From Haloplanus litoreus (GTDB lineage Archaea; Halobacteriota; Halobacteria; Halobacteriales; Haloferacaceae), in NCBI RefSeq assembly GCF_042677945.1, contig NZ_JBHUDN010000008.1: a stretch of DNA of 64,000 nucleotides; one strand, 5' to 3'. The position numbers and the translations under genes were made by a program. Position 1 is the first letter of the stretch, and every line of letters begins with the position of its first letter. Shown here one piece after another: positions 26,386-35,854 of the stretch. Under the pieces are notes generated by a model. That model ran no database searches and was not told where the DNA came from. It saw only the letters and a list, made by a program, of their open reading frames with translations.

Positions 26386-29300
26386 CCCGACTGGCCGAGG
26401 ATCGGCGGGCACGCGTCCCCTTCGCCTTGATCGGCGTGCTGTTGCTGGTCGGGGCGTCGACGTACGCGGCCGTGATAGCTAGACAGGGACCGAGCCGAAT
26501 CGACCGTGGAGCCGAGGTGGCGATGGAGCGAGCGTCGGCCGGGACGACGGCTGCGATGCGGTCCGCCGTCGGCGAGGCAGCGCGGGCGGCCGCGAGCGAA
26601 CCGATCACCGACCCCGCCGAGACGCCCTACGGGCGACTGCTGGACGGTGACCGCCCTTTCGGCGACGCTCTCCGACTTCGGATCTATCTGCGACTCCGCG
26701 AGCGGTTACGAACGACGCACTATCGGCGCGAGGACGTAACCGCCGCCGCATCACTCCCCGAGGCGACGACGCCGGCCGAACTCCGACGAGTGATGGCGCG
26801 GATACGCCTGGCTCCCGTGGAGAACGGCACCGCTCTCCAGGTGTCGGTTCGGAATCTGACCGTCACGGTCCGCAAAGGTGATCGCATCGTCGCCCGCGAG
26901 AACCGGACGCGAACGGTGACCGTCTCGACACCCGTTCTTGCTCTCCACGAACGCACCAGGACGTTCGAACGACGGCTGAACCGTCGTCCGCTGGAGGGAC
27001 CGGGCCTGGGACGGCGACTGACAGCCCGACTCTACCCGATCGCGTGGGCCCGCGGATACGCCCAGTACGGTGGTCTCCCTATCGCCAACGTCGTCGCCAC
27101 CAGACACGTGGAGACGTCGACGAACGGGGCGCTGCTCGAAACGCAGCGCGCGGTGTTCGGACGGAGCGATCCGGCGGGACGGGAGGCGATGCGCCGAGCG
27201 ACGCTGGAACTCGGCGTCGAGGAGGTGGCGGCGGCGTCACCCGAGGGGGACACGTGGACGGAACGGGTCGTCCCCCGTCCGAATCGACGGGTGGACGCGC
27301 CGACGCTTCCGGGACGCCGAGGCACGTCGGGTCCATCGCCGACCCGCCGGATCGACGTCGGCGTAGACCCGCTAGCGGGACGAGCCCTGGCCGGGCTGCG
27401 GACGGAATCGATCCGAGCGAACCGCTCGCTTGACGACGTCCTCCGTGCCGCCTATCGGGTCGAGACGGCGCTACGGACGAGTCGGGAGCGGACCTACCGG
27501 GAACCGCGGCCGGAGCCTGACCGACCGGGGACGGGGTGGGAGTTGGCCGACACCGACCGCTCGGTCGATCACGAGGTGACGTCGAGCGTCGGGACGACGC
27601 CCTCGGCCGCCGGCGACGAGCGTCGGTTCGGATCGTTCACCCGCCACGTCGTCCTCGAGAACCGACTCAGGTGGACCTGGGAGCGCGGAAACGAGACACG
27701 AACCACGACCGACACGTGGACGGAGCGCTATCGGGTCGGCGTGACGCTGGTCGGGGAGTACGCCCCGAACGGAACGGCTCCCGACCGTCCGACGACTCCC
27801 CGGTTCGAACGCGGTGGGCCGCTCGGCGGGCCGAACCTCGCCGACGTGCCCGAGAAAGCCAGCGCGCAACTCGTCGCACAGCAGGGGGGCCGGGACGCGG
27901 TGGCGGTGGGTGTCGCCAACGAGAGCCTCGACACGACCGAGCGGGTGGTCTACGGTGACCGACCCGCAGACCTCCGGTCGTGGACGGCCGCCGACCTGGC
28001 GGTGTTTCGTGACCGACTGTCGAACCAGTCCGTCGGCGTGAACGCGGGACGGATCGCCACCTACACTGTCAACCCGTCGGCGAGATTGGCGGCATCCCTC
28101 CGGGAGCGACGGGCAGCGCTGGCAGACCCACCGGAGCGGTACCACGGTGTGGCATCGCGGGCCCGCGCCAGTGCCCGGGCAGCGTTGATCGACGAAACGG
28201 TCCGTCGACTGGAGCGGCGCGCGGCGACGCACGAGCGGACCCGCCGGAAGTTCGGCCAGGTGCTCGGTCGAGTGGGAGTGGCATCGCCCGGAGCACTCCG
28301 GCGAGTGATGGAGACACGAACGACGCCGGTAGCGAGTCGCGGAGGTCGGATCGACGGCACGCCGCCCGGCGGTCCAGTCAGCCCCGTCCCGGACGGGTCG
28401 CCAGCGTACCTCACGGTGGCCTCGGTGAGCCACGACCGAGCAACCGGGTTGCCGCCGTCGCGCTCGTATCACCCCCTCTCGGCGAAGAACGTCAACCTGT
28501 TTGCGGCGCCGTACGGCGACGCCGCGGATGCGGTGGCTGCGCCGGGGATTGACCGTCCATCGGAGGTCCGACTTCGGACCGCCGCGCAGGCGCTGGTAGC
28601 GTCCGAACCGATCGCGAACGGCTCCGTTCGCGACTCGCGGCGCGAACTCGCGCAGGAGGTGTCGACGTCGGTCAACGGCCTTCGGCGGCGGGCGGGTCGC
28701 GTCGTCCGGAACGAGACGCAACTCACGCGTCCGGAGGCCGAGGCGGCGGTGTCGAAGGCCTTCGCTCGATGGGACGGTCCCGGACGGCGGGCACTCGCCG
28801 CGACCAACGGTTCGCTCGCCGCGGAGATAGCCGAAGTCGCCGGGCGGCGGGCGTCCAGTCCGCGTCCGGGGCGCGTCGACCGCCTGGAGACGCGCCTCGA
28901 CGCCGCCATCGGCGACACACTGCGGACGCCGACGGCGACGGTGTCGGAGACTGTGGTCGCGGAGACGCTGAATCGTGTGAAAGCCCGTGCCGCGGAGCGA
29001 GCCAGCGAGGCGGCGACGGAGCGACTCGCGCGCGGTCGACTGAACGAGACGCTCGGCGCGGTGCCCGCGGGGTTCCCGGTCGCCCCCGTCCCGGGCTACT
29101 GGTACGCGACGGTCAACGTCTGGGAGGTAGAGATCAGGGGAGCCTACGCGCGCTTCACCGTCCGGACCGGGCGCGGTTCGCCGTCACCCGGGGCGGCGAC
29201 CCGGTACGTCCGTGACGGGTCGGTCGTCCGACTCGACGTCGACGGGGACGGGGAGGCGGAGCGACTCGGTCGCGACGAGCGGGTCGACTTCCGGACGCGG

Positions 29301-29438
29301 ACCGTCGTCGCCGTCGCAGTCCCGCCGTATCGGAGCGGCGTGGGCGACGTCGACGGCAACGCCGACGAGCGCGGAGGCACCTGGCCCGAGCCGGGGTGTA
29401 CGTCCTGGGAAGCCGCCGCCTGTCCCCCCTCGGAGTGA
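26382..29438 (+). CDS. Giant pilin-like surface protein (DUF7286-like)
   Basis: A 1018-residue protein, by far the largest in the operon. The start is GTG in a GTGA overlap. After a basic leader (DRRARVP) comes one hydrophobic helix, FALIGVLLLVGASTYAAVIA (about 14-33), as in prepilins. The remaining roughly 980 residues are predicted outside the cell: alternating Arg/Ala/Glu-rich helical stretches and beta-rich parts with many Asn-X-Ser/Thr sites, ending in two Cys (GCTSWEAAAC). There is no C-terminal membrane helix. It could be an adhesive tip protein or a filament-length subunit. The family matches DUF7286 from memory. Confidence 0.75.
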   Translation: MTRLAEDRRARVPFALIGVLLLVGASTYAAVIARQGPSRIDRGAEVAMERASAGTTAAMRSAVGEAARAAASEPITDPAETPYGRLLDGDRPFGDALRLRIYLRLRERLRTTHYRREDVTAAASLPEATTPAELRRVMARIRLAPVENGTALQVSVRNLTVTVRKGDRIVARENRTRTVTVSTPVLALHERTRTFERRLNRRPLEGPGLGRRLTARLYPIAWARGYAQYGGLPIANVVATRHVETSTNGALLETQRAVFGRSDPAGREAMRRATLELGVEEVAAASPEGDTWTERVVPRPNRRVDAPTLPGRRGTSGPSPTRRIDVGVDPLAGRALAGLRTESIRANRSLDDVLRAAYRVETALRTSRERTYREPRPEPDRPGTGWELADTDRSVDHEVTSSVGTTPSAAGDERRFGSFTRHVVLENRLRWTWERGNETRTTTDTWTERYRVGVTLVGEYAPNGTAPDRPTTPRFERGGPLGGPNLADVPEKASAQLVAQQGGRDAVAVGVANESLDTTERVVYGDRPADLRSWTAADLAVFRDRLSNQSVGVNAGRIATYTVNPSARLAASLRERRAALADPPERYHGVASRARASARAALIDETVRRLERRAATHERTRRKFGQVLGRVGVASPGALRRVMETRTTPVASRGGRIDGTPPGGPVSPVPDGSPAYLTVASVSHDRATGLPPSRSYHPLSAKNVNLFAAPYGDAADAVAAPGIDRPSEVRLRTAAQALVASEPIANGSVRDSRRELAQEVSTSVNGLRRRAGRVVRNETQLTRPEAEAAVSKAFARWDGPGRRALAATNGSLAAEIAEVAGRRASSPRPGRVDRLETRLDAAIGDTLRTPTATVSETVVAETLNRVKARAAERASEAATERLARGRLNETLGAVPAGFPVAPVPGYWYATVNVWEVEIRGAYARFTVRTGRGSPSPGAATRYVRDGSVVRLDVDGDGEAERLGRDERVDFRTRTVVAVAVPPYRSGVGDVDGNADERGGTWPEPGCTSWEAAACPPSE

Positions 29439-29470
29439 AGCCTTTTGTCGACGGGCCTCTCATCCGACGT

Positions 29471-29902
29471 ATGCTCCACGATGCGGTCGACGAACCGGAA
29501 GCGCTGTCCTCCCGACAACTCCGCGACGCCTACGACGCCGAACTTCGTGCCGTGATCGACGCACGAGGTATCGAGACGGTCGCCACAGAGGCCGGCCTCC
29601 CGACCGAGACGGTCGCCGCCCTCGCGGGCGGGGAGTCGCCGTCGGTATCACTCACCGAGGCGGCAGCGATCCTCGCTGTCGACTACGAGGGCCGCGACGC
29701 TCGGGGAATCGTACAGGAGGTCCGAGACCACCTGCTGATGGGGATGACGACGGGTGTCCTCGACGTCGATACCATCGCCTCGAACGTCGACCTCGACCTC
29801 TCGGGCCAGGAGATCCAGCAGGCAATCGAGGGTCGAACCCGAATGACGCTCGACGAACTCGCCGCGATCCAAGGCTACGTCGCGGGCCGGAACGCCCGCT
29901 GA
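29471..29902 (+). CDS. DUF5791 family protein
   Basis: A 143-residue acidic cytoplasmic protein, recalled as haloarchaeal DUF5791. The first half carries a helix-turn-helix-like unit (GIETVATEAGLPTETVAAL), and the second half is helical with repeats of the type DLDLSGQEIQQAIEG. It lies 32 bases after the giant pilin-like gene with its own T-rich core (CTTTTG near 29441), so it may be transcribed separately. DNA binding is possible but not shown. Confidence 0.7.
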   Translation: MLHDAVDEPEALSSRQLRDAYDAELRAVIDARGIETVATEAGLPTETVAALAGGESPSVSLTEAAAILAVDYEGRDARGIVQEVRDHLLMGMTTGVLDVDTIASNVDLDLSGQEIQQAIEGRTRMTLDELAAIQGYVAGRNAR

Positions 29903-29907
29903 TAGCC

Positions 29908-30792
29908 GTGCGCGTCGCCATCTTGGGCTGTGGCTACGTCGGTCTCGAACTCGGTCGACAGTTGACCGCCGCCGGCCACGACGTCGTCGGCGTCCGGCGG
30001 TCGGATGCCGGCCTGGACGCAATCGAGACCGCCGGATTCGAGGCCGTACGCGCAGATCTGACGGACGAAGCGTCGCTCGTGGCGGTCCCGGACGTCGACT
30101 GGGCAGTGTACGCCGCGAGTGCCGGCGGGCGCGGCGTCGACGCCGCCCGGGCGGCCTACGTCGACGGGTTGCGGACGGTCGTAGCGGCGTTCGGCACGCG
30201 AGAGTCGCCGCCGGATCGTCTCGTCTACACGTCGAGTACGGGAGTCTATGGCGACCACGGCGGCGACTGGGTGAACGAGTCGACAACACCCGATCCCGCG
30301 ACCGACCGACAACGCGTCCTGCTGGAGGCCGAGCGGGTCGCATTGAAGGAGACGGCCACTCATGATATCGACGGGACGGTCGTTCGCTTCGGGGGTCTCT
30401 ACGGGCCGGACCGATACCGAATGGATCGCTACCTCGACGGGCCGGTGACCGAGGGCTATCTCAACTCGATACACCGTGACGACGCCGCCAGTGTCGTCGC
30501 CCACCTGTTGACGGCCGACGTGGCCCGTGGCGAGGTGGTACTCGCGGTCGACGACGACCCCGTCTCGAAGTGGGACTTCGCCGACTGGCTCGCCGAGCAG
30601 TGCGGCGTCTCGCCGCCCAAGAAGTGGACGGTGGCCGAACGAGCGGCGACGACCGAAGGCGAGGTGAGTCGCCGTGCCCGGGCGAACAAGCGGTGCGCCA
30701 ACGACCGCCTCCATCGACTGGGCTACGAGCTTCAGTATCCGACCGTCCGAGAAGGCTATCTCCCCGCGATCCGGGCGTTCCGCGACGACTGA
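29908..30792 (+). CDS. NAD(P)-binding SDR-type oxidoreductase
   Basis: A 294-residue atypical extended short-chain dehydrogenase, YeeZ-like. The Rossmann motif GCGYVGLELG (7-16) starts right after a GTG start, and YTSSTGVYGDHGGDW stands where the catalytic Ser lies. The typical YxxxK pair is not obvious (QRVLLEAERVALK instead), so catalysis may be altered or lost. Substrate unknown. Only five bases separate it from the DUF5791 gene, so the two probably form an operon. Confidence 0.8.
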   Translation: MRVAILGCGYVGLELGRQLTAAGHDVVGVRRSDAGLDAIETAGFEAVRADLTDEASLVAVPDVDWAVYAASAGGRGVDAARAAYVDGLRTVVAAFGTRESPPDRLVYTSSTGVYGDHGGDWVNESTTPDPATDRQRVLLEAERVALKETATHDIDGTVVRFGGLYGPDRYRMDRYLDGPVTEGYLNSIHRDDAASVVAHLLTADVARGEVVLAVDDDPVSKWDFADWLAEQCGVSPPKKWTVAERAATTEGEVSRRARANKRCANDRLHRLGYELQYPTVREGYLPAIRAFRDD

Positions 30793-30867
30793 CGGTCGAG
30801 AATTCTGTCGGGGACGGAACGACCTAATAGGAGAATACTCTTGCCGCTCGACTCTGTCGGGGAGGGT

Positions 30868-32025
30868 ATGTCGGTCGCCGCCGAGGAACTCGTCGAGCGG
30901 GCGGTGGCGTTCGCCCAGACGCATCCGGAGTTGCTGGCCGCACTGCTCGTTAGCGTCGTCGTCCTGGTCGGGGGGGCGTACATCCTCCACCAGTTCACCC
31001 GGCCGTCCGGCGTTCGGTTCGCGTCGTTGCTCGCCGAGTACGACGACGTGACCGTGTTGACACACCCGAATCCGGATCCGGACGCCATGGCGGCGGCGAT
31101 GGGTGTCGCCTCGCTGGCCAAGCAACAGGACACGACGGCAACCATCCAGTTTCCGGGACAGATCCGCCACCAGGAGAACCGAGCGTTCCGGAACGTCCTG
31201 GAGGTCGACCTCGAACCCATCGAGCGGGCGAGCGATCTGAGCACCGAGACGGTGATCCTCGTCGATCACAACCAGCCCCGTGGATTCACCGGATCGGAGT
31301 CCGTCCGGCCGAAAGCGGTCGTCGACCACCACCCAGGAGACGGCCGCGGCGAGTCTTTCACCGACGTGCGCACCGAGTACGGCGCCTGTTCGAGCGTGAT
31401 CGCGGAGTACTTTCAGGATATGGACGCCACGCCGGTCCCTCCGGAGAACCACGAGAGCGAAATCAGCGCGAAGTGCGTCGTCCCCTCGCGGGTGGCGACG
31501 GGGCTGTTCTTCGGTATCCTCACCGATACGAATCGACTGACCGGAGGCATCGACTCCGCCGACTTCGACGCGAGCGGCTACCTCTCACCCGGCGTCGACG
31601 AGAACCTGCTCGACCGCATCGCCAATCCCCAGGTGAGCGCGGAGGTTCTAGAGATCAAGGCGACCGCCATCCGCGAACGCGACGTTGAGGGAGCCTTCGC
31701 GATCAGCGACGTCGGGGACATCTCGAACGTGGACGCGATTCCACAGGCCGCCGACGAACTCATTCGCCTCGAAGGCATCACCGCCGCCATCGTCTGTGGC
31801 ACCCGCAACGGGATGCTCTATCTCTCGGGACGCTCCCGCGACGACCGGGTACACATGGGTCGTGCCATCGAAGCCGCACTGGACGGGATACCGGGTGCCA
31901 GCGGCGGTGGGCACGCCCGCATGGGCGGCGGGCAGATCCCAATCGAGGACGGCGACTTCGTCTGGCCGGGGCGGCGCACCGCTCTCACCGACCGTCTGCG
32001 ACGGGCCCTCGAAGGCGACGTGTAG
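30868..32025 (+). CDS. Membrane-anchored DHH/DHHA1 phosphoesterase
   Basis: A 385-residue protein with one N-terminal helix (LLAALLVSVVVLVGGAYIL, about 21-39), then a DHH domain: HPNPDPDA (about 66-73), VDHNQ, and the DHH itself in VVDHHPGD (about 152-159). The C-terminal DHHA1 RNA/nucleotide clamp has SGGGHARMGGG. Relatives degrade short RNA, pAp or cyclic dinucleotides; the membrane helix recalls GdpP-like enzymes but the PAS/GGDEF parts are missing. The substrate is inferred only broadly. Confidence 0.87.
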   Translation: MSVAAEELVERAVAFAQTHPELLAALLVSVVVLVGGAYILHQFTRPSGVRFASLLAEYDDVTVLTHPNPDPDAMAAAMGVASLAKQQDTTATIQFPGQIRHQENRAFRNVLEVDLEPIERASDLSTETVILVDHNQPRGFTGSESVRPKAVVDHHPGDGRGESFTDVRTEYGACSSVIAEYFQDMDATPVPPENHESEISAKCVVPSRVATGLFFGILTDTNRLTGGIDSADFDASGYLSPGVDENLLDRIANPQVSAEVLEIKATAIRERDVEGAFAISDVGDISNVDAIPQAADELIRLEGITAAIVCGTRNGMLYLSGRSRDDRVHMGRAIEAALDGIPGASGGGHARMGGGQIPIEDGDFVWPGRRTALTDRLRRALEGDV

Positions 32026-32056
32026 TCCTTTTACACCCGTCGCGCGTAGCGGGCGC

Positions 32057-33145
32057 ATGGCGACCGCACGCGCCACCTGGGAGTATCGCGACCGCTTCGG
32101 CGACGGATTCGGTCGAACCTACTTCCGCCGGTTCGGTCCCGGCGTCGTCTCCAGCGTCGGCCTCGGCACGTATCTCGGGGCGCCGACGGACGCCGTCGAC
32201 GAGGGCTACGAGCGCGCACTGATCGCCGGCCTGGAGGGCGGGTGTAACGTGGTAGACACCGCGGCCAACTACCGTTGCGGGCGGAGCGAGCGGGTGGTGG
32301 GGCGGGCACTCGGGCGGGCCGACGTAGAGCGGGACGCCGTCGTCGTCGCCACGAAGGGTGGATTCCTGCCCTTCGACGGCGACCGGCCGGCAGACCCCGC
32401 CGACTACCTCCGAGAGCGATTCGTCGAGGGGGGCCCGGTCGACCCCGCGGATCTCGCGGCGAGCCAACACTGTATCGCCCCCGACCTGATCGACGCGATG
32501 GTGGATCGTTCGCTCGACCGGTTGGGCGTCGAGACGATCGACTGCTACTACATCCACAACCCCGAGACGCAGCTTCGCGTCCGTTCCCGAGCGGCCGTCT
32601 ACGACCAACTCGAAGCCACCTTCGAGCGTCTGGAGCGACGGGTCGCCGCCGACGATGTCGGCGGCTACGGTGTGGCGACGTGGGAGGCGTTCCGCCGCCC
32701 GCCCGAACACGACGACCACCTGTCGCTCCCGACGGTGATCGACCGCGCCCGCCGCGCGGCCGAGACGGTCGGTCGCGAGGAGTGTGGGTTCACAGCGATC
32801 CAGCTACCGTTCAACGTCGTCATGGCGGACGCGTTCACGACCCCGGCACACGAGTTCGAGGGCGACCGGCGGTCCGCGCTGGAGGTGGCACACGCGCTCG
32901 GCGTCGACGTGTTCACCAGCGCTAGCCTCGCACAGGGGGATCTATCGACGGAATTGCCCGCGTCCGTCGACGCGGAACTGTCCGGGGACACCCCAGCCCA
33001 GCGGGCGATCAACTTCGCGCGGAGCGCGCCGGGCGTGACCTGTGCGCTCGTCGGGACGAGCGATCCGAACCACGTCGCCGAGAACGTCGCCGCGGGGACG
33101 TTCGATCCGCTGGGCGCGCGCGCGTTCGACGCCGTCTTCGAGTGA
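32057..33145 (+). CDS. Aldo/keto reductase
   Basis: A 362-residue (alpha/beta)8 oxidoreductase using NADPH. The catalytic tetrad is readable: Asp and Tyr in VVDTAANYRCG, Lys in VVVATKGG, and His in CYYIHNPE. It is longer than usual (about 320) through an insert around the PADPADYLRERFVEGG segment. The C-terminal cofactor part has CALVGTSDPNHV. CCTTTTAC lies about 27 bases upstream. Dispersed repeat C begins at its stop codon. The physiological substrate is unknown. Confidence 0.87.
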   Translation: MATARATWEYRDRFGDGFGRTYFRRFGPGVVSSVGLGTYLGAPTDAVDEGYERALIAGLEGGCNVVDTAANYRCGRSERVVGRALGRADVERDAVVVATKGGFLPFDGDRPADPADYLRERFVEGGPVDPADLAASQHCIAPDLIDAMVDRSLDRLGVETIDCYYIHNPETQLRVRSRAAVYDQLEATFERLERRVAADDVGGYGVATWEAFRRPPEHDDHLSLPTVIDRARRAAETVGREECGFTAIQLPFNVVMADAFTTPAHEFEGDRRSALEVAHALGVDVFTSASLAQGDLSTELPASVDAELSGDTPAQRAINFARSAPGVTCALVGTSDPNHVAENVAAGTFDPLGARAFDAVFE

Positions 33146-33223
33146 TACGGACTGCTGTAACTGTGTACGGGCGTCGCCGACCGCCGAATCGGCGACGGCC
33201 GGAAACGACTTACAACAGTATCC
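33144..33223. repeat. Dispersed intergenic repeat, copy C (diverged)
   Basis: About 80 bases starting in the aldo/keto reductase stop codon. The ends are inverted, GATACGGACTGCTGTAA at 33144-33160 against TTACAACAGTATC at 33210-33222. Inside is a perfect 8-bp stem, GTCGCCGA 33173-33180 with TCGGCGAC 33189-33196. Length and end motif resemble copies A and B, but the inner sequence differs. Confidence 0.6.
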
Positions 33224-33257
33224 TGAGCACCGGGTGTGCGCGGCCGACACGCCGTCG

Positions 33258-33428
33258 CTACCGCAGGTCCTTCCACTCCCGGCCGCACTCGGGACAGATC
33301 CGAACCGCGAACACTTCGTCGGGGTCGTCCCGTTTCTTCAGCACCTTCTCGCACTCCGCGCAGGTGAGTCGTTCGTAGGTATCCTTGACGAGTTCGCCGT
33401 CACGAAGCCCCTTCCGCGTCGATTTCAT
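33258..33428 (-). CDS. Small zinc-finger protein (HVO_0758 family)
   Basis: A 56-residue protein read directly from the complement. It begins MKSTRKGLRDGELVKDTYER and has two CxxC knuckles, CAEC at 23-26 and CPEC at 45-48, enough for one zinc ribbon. It matches the haloarchaeal HVO_0758-type micro-zinc-finger family from memory. Such small proteins probably act as regulators or protein adaptors, but no function is shown here. Confidence 0.85.
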   Translation of the reverse strand: MKSTRKGLRDGELVKDTYERLTCAECEKVLKKRDDPDEVFAVRICPECGREWKDLR

Positions 33429-33567
33429 GTCCCCACCTTGTGCGCCCTTGTTTAAAAAACGGGCCGGCCGTCGGCAGGGAGGCCGTCGCGGGACGCCAGC
33501 TCACGGAGATGCGAGCGGCCGCGGGCCACCCGCGGGCTTTTGTCGGCGCCGCCCCCAACCCCGGGTG

Positions 33568-34659
33568 ATGGAGTACGTCCAGGAACGCGTGACGACGCTC
33601 CACGATCTGACCGACCCGACGCCCACGGCACCCACCGATCGGGCGTCGGTGGTCGTTCCGATGACCGAACGCGAGTACGCCGGTCTGGCGCCGGATCGCG
33701 TCCTCTCGGAACTGGAGCGGGTCGATCCCGCTCGGGTCGTCGTCCCGCTTCGAGCCGCCCCCGACCGCGTTGCGGACTTTCACGACTGGCTCACGGAGTA
33801 CGACCTCTCGCTGTCGGTCATCTGGTGTAACGGGCCGCGACTGGAGCGCCTCCTCGACGACCACGACCTCGACGGCGACTTCGGGAAGGGCCGCGACGTG
33901 TGGCTCGGCATCGGGCAGGCGCTCGACCGAGAGTTCGTAGTCGTCCACGACGCCGACACCAAGAGCTACTCGCGGACGGACGTCGCCCGGCTCCTCTACC
34001 CGCTTTCGGAGGGCAACGACTTCTCGAAGGGGTACTACGCCCGCGTCGAGAACGGGCGCCTCTACGGGCGCCTGTTCCGTCTCTTTTTCGTCCCGCTGGT
34101 GCGGGCGCTCGGAGCGGATCGGGACGCGCCCGTTCTGCGGTATCTGGAGGCGTTTCGGTACGCGCTGGCTGGGGAGTTTGCGGCGACGACGGAACTCGCC
34201 GAGCGCCTCCGAACCCAACGCTCCTGGGGACTGGAGGTCGGCACCCTCGGTGACGCCTTCGAGTACGCCGGCTTCGAGGGGAGCGCCCAGGTGGACCTCG
34301 GAACCTACGAACACGACCACCGAGCCGTGAGCGGGCCGACCGGGCTCTCCGATATGAGCCAGCACGTCGCCGCCGCGCTCTTCCGGGTCGTCGTCGACCA
34401 CGGCATCGACCCCGACTACGACGCCCTGCCTGATCGCTACCGAGAGGCCGCTCGCTCGCTCGTTCGGAGCTACGAACTCGACGCGGGGTTCAACGGCCTC
34501 GACTACGACCGCGCCGGCGAACTCGATCAGGTGGAGACCTACGCGGCGGCCATCGAGCCGCCGGGACCGGATCGCCGTCTCCCGGCGTGGATCGACGCCC
34601 CGGTGTCGCCCTCGGCGGTGGCGGAGGCGGCCGACGCGGACCTGGAGGCGGCGCGATGA
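33568..34659 (+). CDS. GT81-like glycosyltransferase (glucosyl-3-phosphoglycerate synthase type)
   Basis: A 363-residue GT-A enzyme resembling mannosyl- and glucosyl-3-phosphoglycerate synthases. The metal-binding DxD region is VVHDADTKSYS (about 129-139), and FSKGYYAR, ARVENGRLYGRLFRLFFVPL and TYEHDH follow as in that family. Such enzymes make charged osmolytes or polysaccharide primers from NDP-sugar and 3-phosphoglycerate. No matching phosphatase is adjacent, so the product is uncertain. The next gene overlaps as ATGA. GCTTTTG is about 27 bases upstream of the ATG. Confidence 0.82.
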   Translation: MEYVQERVTTLHDLTDPTPTAPTDRASVVVPMTEREYAGLAPDRVLSELERVDPARVVVPLRAAPDRVADFHDWLTEYDLSLSVIWCNGPRLERLLDDHDLDGDFGKGRDVWLGIGQALDREFVVVHDADTKSYSRTDVARLLYPLSEGNDFSKGYYARVENGRLYGRLFRLFFVPLVRALGADRDAPVLRYLEAFRYALAGEFAATTELAERLRTQRSWGLEVGTLGDAFEYAGFEGSAQVDLGTYEHDHRAVSGPTGLSDMSQHVAAALFRVVVDHGIDPDYDALPDRYREAARSLVRSYELDAGFNGLDYDRAGELDQVETYAAAIEPPGPDRRLPAWIDAPVSPSAVAEAADADLEAAR

Positions 34660-35135
34660 TACCGACCGAAACCGGCGACGAACTCGCTGGCGTGGTCGAC
34701 CTCTTCGGGGCCTTGACCCGTGAGGAACTCGAAGCCGCGCTCGGCGAACTCGCCTTCAAGCGCGGCGAGGACGTCGACCGCGAGGCGGCGCGGGCGGCCG
34801 TCGACGCCGCCCTCGAGAACTACTATCTCGTCGCCGTCGACCGAAACGACCGGACGATTCTCGCACCCGGTCCCGCGGCGTTCCCCTCCCTACCTGAGGG
34901 GGCGGAGGACCTTCCTCACATCCTCGACGTGCCCGACCGGGATCCGGATCGGGCGTCGCTGGTCGACGCGGCCGAACGCCGCCTGCGCGGTGACGCCGCC
35001 CGCGCCGTCGACGACGAGGACGAGGACCGGATCGAGCGACTGCTCGACGTGAGTTACGACCTCGAAACGTGGGGAGGGGTGGACGTCGGCGAGGTTCGCA
35101 CCCGCCTCGACGATGCGGTCGAGAACCACAACTGA
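34656..35135 (+). CDS. DUF7109-like haloarchaeal protein
   Basis: A 159-residue acidic, mostly helical protein coupled by ATGA to the GT81-like gene. It has no signal, Cys or known catalytic motif. The start (LFGALTREELEAALGELAFKR) looks like a small helical bundle. The conserved pairing with the glycosyltransferase in haloarchaea (from memory) suggests a partner role, but this is an inference. Confidence 0.7.
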   Translation: MIPTETGDELAGVVDLFGALTREELEAALGELAFKRGEDVDREAARAAVDAALENYYLVAVDRNDRTILAPGPAAFPSLPEGAEDLPHILDVPDRDPDRASLVDAAERRLRGDAARAVDDEDEDRIERLLDVSYDLETWGGVDVGEVRTRLDDAVENHN

Positions 35136-35209
35136 AACCACGCCGCGGAGCGTACCGCAGCGGTGACGGCCGCCGAGACCGAAACCAACACCACACCACG
35201 CGACACACC

Positions 35210-35815
35210 ATGCGTATGGACCTGTCCGCCGTTGCCCGTCACACGCCGCGGACTATCGACGACGCGGAGCGCGAGGCGGCGGTCGTCGCACCGATCGTCG
35301 AACGCGCGGACGGCGACGCCCTCCTCTTTACCAAGCGCGCCGACCACCTGGGCGAACACGCTGGCCAGATGAGTTTCCCGGGCGGAGGACGGGAACCGAG
35401 CGACGCGGACCTCGAGGAGACGGCGCGACGCGAGGCCAACGAGGAGATCGGGCTCATCCCCGACGAAATCGAGGTCGTGGGCCGCCTCGACGACATTCCG
35501 ACCGTCAGCGACTACGCCGTCCGACCGTTCGTCTCGCGCATCCCGGACCGAACGTACGTCCCCGACGAACGTGAGGTGGCCGAAATCGTCGTCCTGCCGG
35601 TCGCGGCGCTGACCGACCTCGACAACTACGAATCCGAGCGCCGTGACCATCCCCACTACGGCGAGATCCGTCTCCACTTCTTCCACGTCGAGGGCTACAC
35701 CGTCTGGGGGGCAACGGGGAGAATGCTCGTTCAGTTGCTCGAACTCGCGACCGACTGGGAGATGCCGCCCGAAGTCGATCGGGTGGTCGATCCGGACGCC
35801 GACTTCCCGGTCTGA
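35210..35815 (+). CDS. Nudix hydrolase, CoA pyrophosphatase type
   Basis: A 201-residue Nudix enzyme. The Nudix box spans about residues 62-84, beginning GGGREPSDADLEETA and ending REANEEIG. MSFPGGGRE before it is the variant typical of CoA/NADH pyrophosphatases (NudL). It would hydrolyse CoA or derivatives to phosphopantetheine and adenosine bisphosphate. Start ATG at 35210, with another two codons on. No clear TATA core is seen in the 74 bases upstream. Confidence 0.87.
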   Translation: MRMDLSAVARHTPRTIDDAEREAAVVAPIVERADGDALLFTKRADHLGEHAGQMSFPGGGREPSDADLEETARREANEEIGLIPDEIEVVGRLDDIPTVSDYAVRPFVSRIPDRTYVPDEREVAEIVVLPVAALTDLDNYESERRDHPHYGEIRLHFFHVEGYTVWGATGRMLVQLLELATDWEMPPEVDRVVDPDADFPV

Positions 35816-35854
35816 GTGGGGTTCGGTCGGCACGGGCCGACCGCGGACCCGCCG

